Below, piece after piece: positions 34,815 to 43,244 of a stretch of DNA of 43,244 bases. How positions within the stretch are numbered: the first letter of the stretch is position 1; each line of letters starts with the position of its first letter. Made by a program: the position numbers and the translations under genes. The notes under the pieces are model-generated. The model saw nothing but the letters and a program-made list of their open reading frames with translations. It searched no databases and was not told where the DNA came from. The stretch covers positions 1 to 43,244 of the forward strand of contig SLRZ01000039.1 in assembly GCA_007130695.1 (NCBI GenBank), in the 5' to 3' direction. The DNA is from Nitriliruptoraceae bacterium (GTDB lineage Bacteria > Actinomycetota > Nitriliruptoria > Nitriliruptorales > Nitriliruptoraceae).

Positions 34815-34889
34815 TGGCTGGGAGGCAGGGGATCGAACCCTGAATACCGACTCCAAAGGACGGCGTGTTGCCAGTTACACCACCTCCCA
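34815..34889 (-). tRNA. tRNA-Gln (UUG anticodon)
   Basis: On the minus strand the acceptor stem is TGGGAGG/CCTCCCA with discriminator G and an encoded CCA. The D arm includes GTGTAACTGGCAACAC. The anticodon loop is CTTTGGA, giving anticodon TTG (Gln, CAA). The T arm CAGGG-TTCGATC-CCCTG is complete. The anticodon stem has one T-T mismatch. The mature part is 34818-34889, with CCA to 34815. It lies between ispE and glmU. Confidence 0.95.
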
Positions 34890-35000
34890 CCGGCACCGGC
34901 CGGAGCCGGCGCCGACGCGCCTCTCGGCGCGCGCAGCAGGGTAGTGGCCCCCCGCAGCCACCCGGAGCCATGCCGACGCCCCCGGCGTGACCGGCGCCGG

Positions 35001-36002
35001 TCAGGCCCCGTCGGCCCAGACCTCCGGCCCGCCGGCCGGGGAGGTCGCGACCTCGACGCGGTCGAAGCGGTCCGCGACCTCCGCCGCCAGGTCCGCGGCC
35101 GCCGTCGCGGACTCGGCGAGCGCCACCAGGGTCGGCCCCGACCCGCTGACGATGGCCCCGAGCGCCCCCGCGCGCAGCATCCGGTCCCGGGAGACCTCGA
35201 GGTCGGGCCGCAGGTGGCAGGCCGCGACCTCGAGGTCGTTGCTCAGCGCGGCGCCGAGGGCCTCCTGGTCCCCGGTGCGCAGCGCCTGGAGCACCGCGTC
35301 GGGCTCGGCCGGGTTGGGACAGCCCACCCGGTCGTAGGTGGCGTAGACCTCGGGCGTGGACAGCGTCCGGTCGCTGATGCCCACGACCCAGTGGTAGGTG
35401 CCCCGGGTCAGGACCTGGGCGGTCGCAGTGCCGGTCCCGGTCGCCAGGGCGGTCCCACCGCTCACGCAGAAGGGCACGTCCGACCCGACCTCGGCCGCGA
35501 TCTCCCGCAGCTCCTCGCGGTCGAGGTCGACCCCCCACAGGTGGTTGAGCGCGAGGAGGGTGGCGGCGGCGTCCGCCGAGCCGCCCGCCATGCCCGCCGC
35601 GACGGGGATGGTCTTGTCGAGGTGCAGACGCGTCATCGAGCTGGCCGTGCCCTCGCCGGCCTGCGAACCGATCCCGACCGCCTGCATCAGACGGCGTGCC
35701 GCCCGCACGGCCAGGTTGCCCTCGCCGTCGGGGACCCCGGCCCCCGCCCGCTGGCTGAAGGTCAGGTCGACGAAACGTCGCGAGGCCGGGTGCAGTCGCG
35801 CGACGTGGTCGCCCTCGATCTGCGCGGTCACGGTGTCGTGGATCGAGACGGTCTGCATGACCGACACGAGCTCGTGGTAGCCGTCGTCGCGCAGTCCCCG
35901 GACGCCGAGGAAGAGATTGATCTTCGAGGGGACCCGCACCTGGACACGCCAGCGGATGGGTGGTTCAGCATCGACCAACGGTGCATTCACCTCCCCCGGC
36001 AT
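35001..36002 (-). CDS. ispE: 4-diphosphocytidyl-2-C-methyl-D-erythritol kinase
   Basis: A GHMP kinase of the non-mevalonate isoprenoid pathway that phosphorylates CDP-ME. Motifs are VQVRVPSKINLFLGVRGLRD (substrate Lys), GYHELVSVMQTVSIHD (catalytic His region), the ATP loop IPVAAGMAGGSADAAATLLA and the C-terminal GALGAIVSGSGPTLVALAES. The start is uncertain: the ATG at 36002 has an AGGG before it, while a strong GGGGGAGG lies just inside and could serve a TTG at 35978. Either choice keeps the whole domain (333 or 325 residues). It is downstream of rsmA, as in Bacillus and most actinobacteria. Confidence 0.95.
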   Translation of the reverse strand: MPGEVNAPLVDAEPPIRWRVQVRVPSKINLFLGVRGLRDDGYHELVSVMQTVSIHDTVTAQIEGDHVARLHPASRRFVDLTFSQRAGAGVPDGEGNLAVRAARRLMQAVGIGSQAGEGTASSMTRLHLDKTIPVAAGMAGGSADAAATLLALNHLWGVDLDREELREIAAEVGSDVPFCVSGGTALATGTGTATAQVLTRGTYHWVVGISDRTLSTPEVYATYDRVGCPNPAEPDAVLQALRTGDQEALGAALSNDLEVAACHLRPDLEVSRDRMLRAGALGAIVSGSGPTLVALAESATAAADLAAEVADRFDRVEVATSPAGGPEVWADGA

Positions 36003-36110
36003 CCCGACCCTGACAGGACGCGCGCATGGTAGGTCCCGGGCCCGCCAGCTCCGCATCGGGGGCGGGTCGACCGCAGGGGTCCCGCTCTGTCGGGGGCGCA
36101 GGGGCGTGCG

Positions 36111-36995
36111 TCAGCCCGCGACCACGCCGAGCTCCCGGGCGAGCGCGACCAGGCGGTCGGTGGGCACGGCCTCGGCCCGGACCTGCAGGTCGATGCCCGC
36201 CGCCTCGGCGGCACGTTCGAGGGCGTCCGGATCGGTGCGGTCGCGGAGGTTGTTGCGCAGGGTCTTGCGGCGCTGCCGGAAGGCCGCCTCGACGAAGGCG
36301 AACAGCTCATCGCGCGTGGCCGTCGGCGCGTCGGCACGCCGACGGAGTCGGACCATCACACTGTCGACGTTGGGGACGGGATGGAAGACGGTGCGTGGGA
36401 TCTTGAGCACCACCTTCGCGTCGGCCAACAGGTCGACCTTCACGGACACCGCGGCACGCAGGGGGTGACCCGGTGGGGCGCACCAGCGTTCCCCGACCTC
36501 CCGCTGCACCATCACGAACACGTCCCGGACGGCCTCGTCGAGCAGGGCGTGCATCATCAGCGGGGTGGCGACGTTGTAGGGCAGGTTCGCGACCAGACGG
36601 GCCGGGTGGCCCGCCACCAGTTGGGAGGGCTTCACGGCCAGGGCGTCGGCATGGACCACCTCGACGTTCGGCAGGTCCCCGACCGTCTCGGCCAGGGCGC
36701 GGACCATGCCGGCGTCGATCTCGACCGCGACCACCCGTCGGGCGACCTCGGCGAGCCCCAGGGTCAGCGAACCGAGCCCCGGTCCGATCTCCAGGACCGT
36801 GTCGTCGGCGTCGATCTCGGCCGCTGCGACGATGCGGCGCACCGTGTTGGCGTCGACGACGAAATTCTGCCCGGCCGCCTTGCGGGGTGCGAGGCCGTGG
36901 GTGGCCAGCAGGCGGCGGACCGCTGACGGGGTGAGCAGATCACCGATGGTCGTCACCTCGCGTCGGTCGGCGTCGAGGAGGCTAGTGGTGCGCAC
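36111..36995 (-). CDS. rsmA: 16S rRNA dimethyladenosine transferase (A1518/A1519)
   Basis: A 294-residue KsgA-type SAM-dependent methyltransferase that dimethylates two adenines at the end of 16S rRNA during 30S assembly. Motifs are AAGQNFVVDANTVRRIV, motif I VLEIGPGLGSLTLGLAE, VVAVEIDAGMVRALAETVGD, motif IV LVANLPYNVATPLMMHALLD and FHPVPNVDSVMVRLRRR, then the C-terminal QRRKTLRNNL region. The GTG at 36995 is kept although its ribosome site is weak; a GTG at 36956 would remove 13 non-conserved residues. It lies between rpfB and ispE in the usual order. Confidence 0.95.
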   Translation of the reverse strand: MRTTSLLDADRREVTTIGDLLTPSAVRRLLATHGLAPRKAAGQNFVVDANTVRRIVAAAEIDADDTVLEIGPGLGSLTLGLAEVARRVVAVEIDAGMVRALAETVGDLPNVEVVHADALAVKPSQLVAGHPARLVANLPYNVATPLMMHALLDEAVRDVFVMVQREVGERWCAPPGHPLRAAVSVKVDLLADAKVVLKIPRTVFHPVPNVDSVMVRLRRRADAPTATRDELFAFVEAAFRQRRKTLRNNLRDRTDPDALERAAEAAGIDLQVRAEAVPTDRLVALARELGVVAG

Positions 36996-37023
36996 CCTCG
37001 CGGCGGATCACCGCGACACACGT

Positions 37024-37055
37024 CGGCCGCCGACCCTCAAGGGAGTCGGCGGCCG
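37024..37055 (-). terminator. Hairpin terminator after rpfB
   Basis: CGGCCGCCGAC (37024-37034) pairs perfectly with GTCGGCGGCCG (37045-37055) around a 10-base loop, 26 bases after the rpfB stop and just upstream of rsmA. There is no U-tract. Confidence 0.6.
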
Positions 37056-37080
37056 TCGCGTGGACCACGGACCTCGCGCC

Positions 37081-38256
37081 TCAGCGGAGGCCGAGACGGC
37101 GGGAGCACTCGGGCCACTGCCCCCAGCCGGAACGCTCCTGGAGGATCTTCCCGCGCTTGATCTGCTCCGCACGGGAATGCTCGTGGGGCAGGCCGGTGCC
37201 GCCCACCGAACGCCACGTGTCGGGGTGGAACTGCAGGCCCCCGAAGTAGCCGTTGCCGGTGTTGGCCGCCCAGTTGCCCCCGGACTCGCACTGGGCGAGG
37301 TCGTCCCAGACGCTGCCGCTGGCCGGGGCGCTGGGCGCCGGCGCGGGCGCTGGCGCGGGTGTCGGCTCCGGCGGTGGGGGCGTGCGCGTCCCGACCAGAA
37401 CCACCCGGTCACGCGGCTCACGCACCACCTCACGGTCGACGAGCTCCCGGTCGACCTCATCGCCGTCGACGACCTCGATGCGGTAGGTGTCGCGGCGCAG
37501 GCCGTCGCGGCCCTCCTCCTCGACGCGGGTGGTGCCCTCGTCCAGCGAGTCGGTGTCGCGGCGGACCTCCTCGCGGTCGAGGGTGACCTCCTCGACGATC
37601 TCGTCGAAGTCGACCCGCTCGATGACCACCTCGTCACCGTCGGTGATGGGCTCGTCCACGGCCGGGGTGACGACGTCGTCGTCGCCGACCGCGATGTCCT
37701 CGTCGAGCAGCAAATGCTCGACGGTGCCCGCGTGGGTGTCGAGCTCCCGGGTCTCCCCGTCGACGGTGAGCGCAACGGACGTGGACAGCACGATGTCGAC
37801 CACGTCGCCGTCCTCGACCGGGGCCGTCCACGCCGGGGTGATCAGCGCCCCCTCGTCACGGATGTCGTCGACGTCGAGGTCAGCCGACTCGAGGTCGGCG
37901 GCCTCCAGGACGCCGGCGACGGAATGCACCGGCTGCTCGATGGTGTCCACGAGGTCGCCGTCCACATGCACCTCGACGGTGCGGGCCCGGGCGACCGCGA
38001 TCTCGAGGCCGTCGCTCAGTTCGGTCTGCGGGTGGGGGGAGACCTCGTCGGCGTCGGCCACCTCGACCTCGAGTTCATCGAGGGCGTCGGCCACCGTGGC
38101 GGCGAAGGTGCGGACCTCGTGCTCCTCACCGTCGATGGTGACGGCGACGGCCTGGCTCGTGTTGATGAGGGGCAGCGCCAACGCGGCGACCACGAGCAGG
38201 GCGAGCAGACCGCGGACACGCGGCAGCGAAAGGCGGGGGAGGGAGAGGAGGCTCAT
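37081..38256 (-). CDS. rpfB: RpfB-type resuscitation-promoting factor
   Basis: A 391-residue secreted cell-wall enzyme. A signal/anchor segment (GLLALLVVAALALPLINTSQ) is followed by three DUF348 repeats at about residues 36-90, 91-155 and 156-215 (for example VTIDGEEHEVRTFAATVADA and LTVDGETRELDTHAGTVEHL). A G5 domain follows at about 216-290 and then a Pro/Ala linker. The C-terminal Rpf lysozyme-like domain begins SVWDDLAQCESGGNWAANTG, with the catalytic Glu in CESGGNW, and continues GYFGGLQFHPDTWRSVGG. Rpf proteins cut peptidoglycan and wake dormant cells. The DUF348 part is very acidic. The position between tatD and ksgA is standard for rpfB and matches Bacillus yabE. Confidence 0.95.
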   Translation of the reverse strand: MSLLSLPRLSLPRVRGLLALLVVAALALPLINTSQAVAVTIDGEEHEVRTFAATVADALDELEVEVADADEVSPHPQTELSDGLEIAVARARTVEVHVDGDLVDTIEQPVHSVAGVLEAADLESADLDVDDIRDEGALITPAWTAPVEDGDVVDIVLSTSVALTVDGETRELDTHAGTVEHLLLDEDIAVGDDDVVTPAVDEPITDGDEVVIERVDFDEIVEEVTLDREEVRRDTDSLDEGTTRVEEEGRDGLRRDTYRIEVVDGDEVDRELVDREVVREPRDRVVLVGTRTPPPPEPTPAPAPAPAPSAPASGSVWDDLAQCESGGNWAANTGNGYFGGLQFHPDTWRSVGGTGLPHEHSRAEQIKRGKILQERSGWGQWPECSRRLGLR

Positions 38257-38354
38257 GTGCGTGGCACGCTAGGGCGGTTGTCAACGAGCATGGGGTGTCC
38301 GTTCGGTCGGGTTCGGGGACGGCGATGTCCGTCCGGACGTGCTGTGGACCCCGG

Positions 38355-39128
38355 TCAGGCCGGGGACGGCAACTGGAACGCCGCGTGGGCATTGGCGTAG
38401 ACCGCCTGCTCCACCTCGGCACCGTCACGGCCCTGGGCCTCGGCCAGCGCGGCGAGGACGTAGGGCACGTAGGACGGGTCGTTGGGCTTGCCCCGGTGGG
38501 GGTGGGGCGTGAGGAACGGGCTGTCCGTCTCGGTGAGCAGCAGCTCGAGCGGCGCGACCGCGGCCGCCTCCCGCAGGTCGGCGGCGTTTTTGAAGGTCAC
38601 GTTGCCCGCGAACGACAGATACCAGCCGTTGGCGGCGCAGCGCCGGGTGACCTCGGCGTCGCCGGAGAAACAGTGCATGACGATGCGCTCGGGCACCTCG
38701 ACGTCGTCGAGGATCTTCAGGCAGTCGTCCCACGCCTCGCGGCAGTGGATGACCAGCGTCTTGTCGTGCTCGCGCGCGAGGTCGATGTGCGCGCGGAACG
38801 CGGTCTCCTGCTGCTGCGGCGTCGTGTGGTCCCGGTAGTAGTCCAGGCCCGTCTCACCGATCGCGACGACCTCGGGCTCGTCGGCGAGGCGTTCGATGAC
38901 CTCCAGGACCCGGGGGGTGGCCTCCATCGCGTCGTTGGGGTGTACCCCCACGGCGGCGTAGACGCCCTCGTGGCGCCGCGCAGCGCTCACCGCCTGCGTC
39001 GAGGACGCCATGTCGGTGCCGATGGTGATCATCGTCGTCACGTCGGCCGCCCGGGCACGCTCGATCTGTTCGGTGACAGAGAGGTGCTCGTGATGGTCGA
39101 GGTGGCAGTGGGTGTCCACGTACGGCAC
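38355..39128 (-). CDS. tatD: TatD-family metal-dependent hydrolase
   Basis: A 257-residue TIM-barrel DNase/hydrolase. The metal ligands are all visible: YVDTHCHLDHHEHLSVTEQI (HxH), VAIGETGLDYYRDHTTPQQQ (Glu), TLVIHCREAWDDCLKIL (His), RIVMHCFSGDAEVTRRCAAN (His) and LLTETDSPFLTPHPHRGKPN (Asp). TatD proteins act as 3'-5' DNases in repair or DNA breakdown; the role in actinobacteria is not settled. The GTG at 39128 has GGGAG six bases upstream and starts right at the conserved N-terminus; a longer in-frame start would add 40 Arg-rich residues that look non-coding. It lies upstream of rpfB, as in Bacillus yabD-yabE. Confidence 0.95.
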   Translation of the reverse strand: MPYVDTHCHLDHHEHLSVTEQIERARAADVTTMITIGTDMASSTQAVSAARRHEGVYAAVGVHPNDAMEATPRVLEVIERLADEPEVVAIGETGLDYYRDHTTPQQQETAFRAHIDLAREHDKTLVIHCREAWDDCLKILDDVEVPERIVMHCFSGDAEVTRRCAANGWYLSFAGNVTFKNAADLREAAAVAPLELLLTETDSPFLTPHPHRGKPNDPSYVPYVLAALAEAQGRDGAEVEQAVYANAHAAFQLPSPA

Positions 39129-39496
39129 GCACAGCTCCCGGAACGGGGAAGAAGGGGATCGGCAAGCGATGAGAGCGCGAGAAAGACGAACGCACGGGGC
39201 GTGGGGTCGGCTGCGCGAAGGGCGTGCCCGACGAAGTGGGACCGGCACACTCGAGGCCCGCCGCTGGCGGGCCGATGGACGGATGCTACCAGGTCACTGG
39301 CCCCGCTGTCTGGATGGATCTGCTCCGGTGTGCACCTCGCGGTCTCGAGAGCCGGCCAGGGTGTGCCCGGTGTCGCCCCGGCGGCGACCACCGGGGTCGT
39401 GTCACCCGCCGGCGATAGGCTGCCCGTTCCAACGCCGCGATCGTCCGGAGAAGTTCCCGGGGACGTCGGCACCGGGCACGGGCACGGAGGAACCTT
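39129..39496. other. Intergenic region between tatD and the divergent AbrB-like gene
   Basis: About 370 bases with no convincing gene; in Bacillus metS lies here, but no methionyl-tRNA synthetase is visible. A hairpin GGCCCGCC-GCT-GGCGGGCC is at 39255-39273. GATAGGCT near 39413 is a possible -10 for the AbrB-like gene, but no clear -35 box can be assigned. Confidence 0.5.
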
Positions 39497-40201
39497 TTGG
39501 CCTCGAGCGGAATCCGCCGCAAGGTCGATGATCTGGGTCGGGTGGTGATCCCGGCCGGGATCCGGCGCACGCTGGGCATCCGCGAGGGCGACCCCGTCGA
39601 GGTCACGGTGGAGGGTGAGCGCGTGGTCCTGGCCAAGCCCCAGGACTCCTGCGTGTTCTGTGGACGGGAGGAGGAGTCGCTGACCGATTTCCGTGGCCGC
39701 CTCGTCTGTCGGGACTGCCTCGCCTCCCTCGGATCGGTCGCCGACCGTCGGCGCGCGACGGACGAGGCCGCCGTCGGCGCGTCCGCGCCCCCACCCCGCA
39801 CGCCGGCGAACCTGCCGGACTGGGACGCCCCGGCGAGCCGGGCGGCCGGGACGTCCGCACCCGTCGCGCCGGCACGACCCGTCCCGACGACTCCCCCGGC
39901 ACCGCCCCAGCACCCTGCGGCGACCCGGGAGCCCGATTCGGCCCCGGCCTCCGCTGCGGTGGGTCCCCGGACCCCGCGCGCACCCCAGGACCCCGAAGCA
40001 CGGCCGCCCACGCCTGCGGCTCCTCCGGCGCCCGCAGATCGCCGGGACTCCCCGGCCCCGCAGGGGCGCGACTCGGCGTCCGCCGCCCGGGAGACCCAGC
40101 GGTCGCGTTCATCGACGGCCCCGGCGACCGAACCCGAGGACGAACCCGACGATCCTCCCCGGCGACCGCCCTACGACCCGGCGTCGACGACCGCCTGGTA
40201 G
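39497..40201 (+). CDS. AbrB/SpoVT-family DNA-binding protein with zinc ribbon and long Pro/Ala-rich tail
   Basis: A 234-residue protein. Residues 1-50 are an AbrB/SpoVT swapped-hairpin domain (RKVDDLGRVVIPAGIRRTLG, IREGDPVEVTVEGERVVLAK). Residues 52-76 have CVFCG and CRDC, a two-CxxC zinc ribbon. Residues 90-234 are low-complexity Pro/Ala/Arg/Ser without a recognisable fold. The start is a TTG with an ideal GGAGG six bases upstream. AbrB is a transition-state regulator in Bacillus and also lies next to rsmI and tatD there, so this is probably the orthologous locus; targets here are unknown. Its 3' end overlaps the convergent rsmI gene by 31 bases. Confidence 0.85.
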   Translation: MASSGIRRKVDDLGRVVIPAGIRRTLGIREGDPVEVTVEGERVVLAKPQDSCVFCGREEESLTDFRGRLVCRDCLASLGSVADRRRATDEAAVGASAPPPRTPANLPDWDAPASRAAGTSAPVAPARPVPTTPPAPPQHPAATREPDSAPASAAVGPRTPRAPQDPEARPPTPAAPPAPADRRDSPAPQGRDSASAARETQRSRSSTAPATEPEDEPDDPPRRPPYDPASTTAW

Positions 40202-41004
40202 ACCTCGCGCTTGGGCCGCCCGGCCGAGCGCGCCACCGTCGCGATGGCCTCCTTCTTTCCCATGCCCGTGGCGAGGAGTTCCCGGACCCGGTCGACGAGT
40301 TCCTCGGCCCCGGCCGGATCGGCCGCCGGCGGCAGTGCGCCTTCGATGACGAGCGTGACCTCGCCCCGCACGCCTTCCGCGGCGAGGTCTGCGAGTTCGG
40401 CGAGGGTGCCGTGCCGCACCTCCTCGTGGCGCTTGGTCAACTCGCGGGCGAGCGCGGCACGACGGCCCTCCCCCATCACCGACGCGAGATCCGTCAGGTC
40501 CTCGACCACCCGGTGCGGGGAGACGAACAGCACCATCGTGCGGCGCTCGGCGGCCAGCTCGTCGAGACGTTCCCGGCGGGCCCGTCCCTTGCGTGGCAGG
40601 AATCCGTCGAAGCACACCCGGTCGGTGGGCAGCCCCGAGGCGACGAGGGCGGCCAGGACGGCCGAGGGCCCCGGGACGGCCTCGACCCGGACACCGGCCT
40701 CGACGCACGCCGCGACCAGCCGGTAACCGGGGTCCGAGATCGCGGGGGTCCCGGCATCGGAGACGAGCGCGACCATCGCGCCGGCCGCGAGGCGGTCGAG
40801 CACCTGCGCGATGCGGTCCCGCTCGTTGTGCTCGTGGAGGCTGAGCTGTCCCACGGTGCTGCCCACGTGCGCCAGCAGCCGACCCGTGTGCCGGGTGTCC
40901 TCGGCGAGAACCACCTCGGCGTCGCACAGCGTCTGCGCGGCACGCGGTGAGAGATCAGCCAGGTTGCCGATCGGCGTGGCGACCACGCGCAGCACTCCGA
41001 CCAC
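40171..41004 (-). CDS. rsmI: 16S rRNA (cytidine-1402-2'-O)-methyltransferase
   Basis: A 277-residue tetrapyrrole-methylase-fold enzyme that 2'-O-methylates C1402 of 16S rRNA. Motifs are LRVVATPIGNLADLSPRAAQ, LAEDTRHTGRLLAHVG, VALVSDAGTPAISDPGYRLV (SAM region), VEAVPGPSAVLAALVASGLP, FDGFLPRKGRARRERLDEL and RELTKRHEEVRHGTLAEL. The C-terminus has the small helix GMGKKEAIATVARSAGRPKR. Several GTGs cluster at the start; the one at 41004 has GAGGAG five bases upstream and is preferred over 41010, which overlaps that site. Its 3' end overlaps the AbrB-like gene on the other strand. Confidence 0.95.
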   Translation of the reverse strand: MVGVLRVVATPIGNLADLSPRAAQTLCDAEVVLAEDTRHTGRLLAHVGSTVGQLSLHEHNERDRIAQVLDRLAAGAMVALVSDAGTPAISDPGYRLVAACVEAGVRVEAVPGPSAVLAALVASGLPTDRVCFDGFLPRKGRARRERLDELAAERRTMVLFVSPHRVVEDLTDLASVMGEGRRAALARELTKRHEEVRHGTLAELADLAAEGVRGEVTLVIEGALPPAADPAGAEELVDRVRELLATGMGKKEAIATVARSAGRPKREVYQAVVDAGS

Positions 41005-41179
41005 GACCACTCCTCGACCCGGCGTTCAGCCCCCATCCATCGGCAGCCTACGGCCACCGGACGCAGGGCCGCCGGCCGGCAGCCACCGTGGCACGACCGG
41101 GGACGAACGCCCCTACGGCCCGCTGCGCCGTGCGCTCGGCGACGTACGGTCGGATCACCATCCTTCGAGGAGGTTGACC

Positions 41180-41356
41180 ATGGAAGGTCTCGTGATCGTG
41201 ATCGCGCTGGTGGTCGCGCTGGTGTTCGGTGCCCGCCTGGCGAAGGGCCGCACCGCCATGAAGCAGAAGGAGCCGCAGTCGACCGAGCCCCCGGGTGAGC
41301 GCAGCGCGCCCGACGACTGGCCCCGGGACGGTGGCGACAATCCGAGCGGTCCGTGA
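41180..41356 (+). CDS. Small single-helix membrane protein, 58 residues
   Basis: A short protein starting with one membrane helix (GLVIVIALVVALVFGARLAK) and ending in a hydrophilic acidic tail (SAPDDWPRDGGDNPSGP). The ATG at 41180 has a perfect GAGGAGG six bases upstream, which makes translation likely. No family is recognised. It is a lone gene between rsmI and the acyl-CoA ligase. The 125 bases after it, up to the ligase, show no other gene. Confidence 0.65.
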   Translation: MEGLVIVIALVVALVFGARLAKGRTAMKQKEPQSTEPPGERSAPDDWPRDGGDNPSGP

Positions 41357-41481
41357 TTCCCCGGGCGCCGGCGGGGACCACCGGGGCGTAATAGGTTCGT
41401 TTCGCCCGGGACCCCGGGTGAAGCGGAGAGGGTCGCGGCCGTCGGCGCCTGCGCCACCGCCGCGACCGGGAGGAGCTGGTC

Positions 41482-43110
<1,629 letters not shown>

Positions 43111-43124
43111 CCCCCTGCGTTCAC

Positions 43125-43152
43125 TGCCCGGGCCGCGACCGCGGCCCGGGCA
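43125..43152 (+). terminator. Hairpin terminator after the acyl-CoA ligase gene
   Basis: TGCCCGGGCCGCG (43125-43137) and its exact reverse complement (43140-43152) form a 13-bp stem 14 bases after the stop. There is no U-tract. The last 92 bases of the window show no gene. Confidence 0.7.
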
Positions 43153-43244
43153 GGCGGCGATCCCGCACCGCTGCCCCACGGCCTGCGACGCCAGCCCGTC
43201 AGCGGCGAACGGCACACGTCACACCCCCACAGGCTGCGACACCA

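Noticed and set aside
39129-39496. A methionyl-tRNA synthetase gene between tatD and abrB, as in Bacillus
   Set aside because: The gap is too short and no synthetase motif is present.

Overview
This window comes from a very GC-rich actinobacterial chromosome. The evidence is heavy use of GTG and TTG starts, many GTGA/ATGA stop-start overlaps, actinobacterial marker families (DUF501, DUF4191, an RpfB-type resuscitation-promoting factor) and GC-rich hairpins without U-tracts. Many proteins are unusually rich in Asp/Glu (PpiC lipoprotein, L25 tail, RpfB), which would fit a salt-adapted lineage such as the Nitriliruptoria. That placement is an inference from composition only.

Left edge (1-3.3 kb): three overlapping tyrosine recombinase genes, all on the minus strand and joined by ATGA overlaps, match a 'recombinase in trio' (RIT) element. 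The third gene runs off the left edge. A short inverted repeat lies upstream of the first recombinase, followed by a tRNA gene with a UAA anticodon but a short variable loop.

3.3-11.9 kb (minus strand): a housekeeping run reading eno > ftsB > S1 protein > DUF501 > ppx > a Nudix/YjeF_N fusion, preceded by a zinc-ribbon membrane protein, mazG and a parvulin lipoprotein. Several junctions are translationally coupled.

11.9-21.2 kb: a metal (probably zinc) homeostasis island. It holds a Fur-family (Zur-like) regulator, a znuA-znuB pair, a divergent znuC, an ArsR/SmtB-type regulator, a small His-rich protein with two repeated units, a HIT protein on the opposite strand, and a three-gene operon. 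That operon is flavoprotein, FeoB-like GTPase/Gate membrane protein, second flavoprotein. A shared element, GTTCC(T/G)AGA(A/T)C, sits between candidate -35 and -10 boxes of zur, znuA and the flavoprotein/FeoB-like operon. This ties them into one apparent regulon and is the most interesting signal in the window.

21.2-43.2 kb: exonuclease III, an MFS transporter, 4-alpha-glucanotransferase, mfd, a small membrane protein, DUF4191, pth, rplY(ctc), prs, glmU, tRNA-Gln, ispE, rsmA(ksgA), rpfB, tatD, an AbrB-like protein, rsmI, a small membrane protein and a fatty-acyl-CoA ligase. The series rsmI/abrB-tatD-rpf-ksgA-ispE-glmU-prs-ctc-pth-mfd ... mazG-ftsB/divIC-S1 follows the well-known Bacillus subtilis abrB-to-yabR gene order. 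The zinc island and its neighbours therefore look inserted into a very old conserved block, between mfd and mazG.
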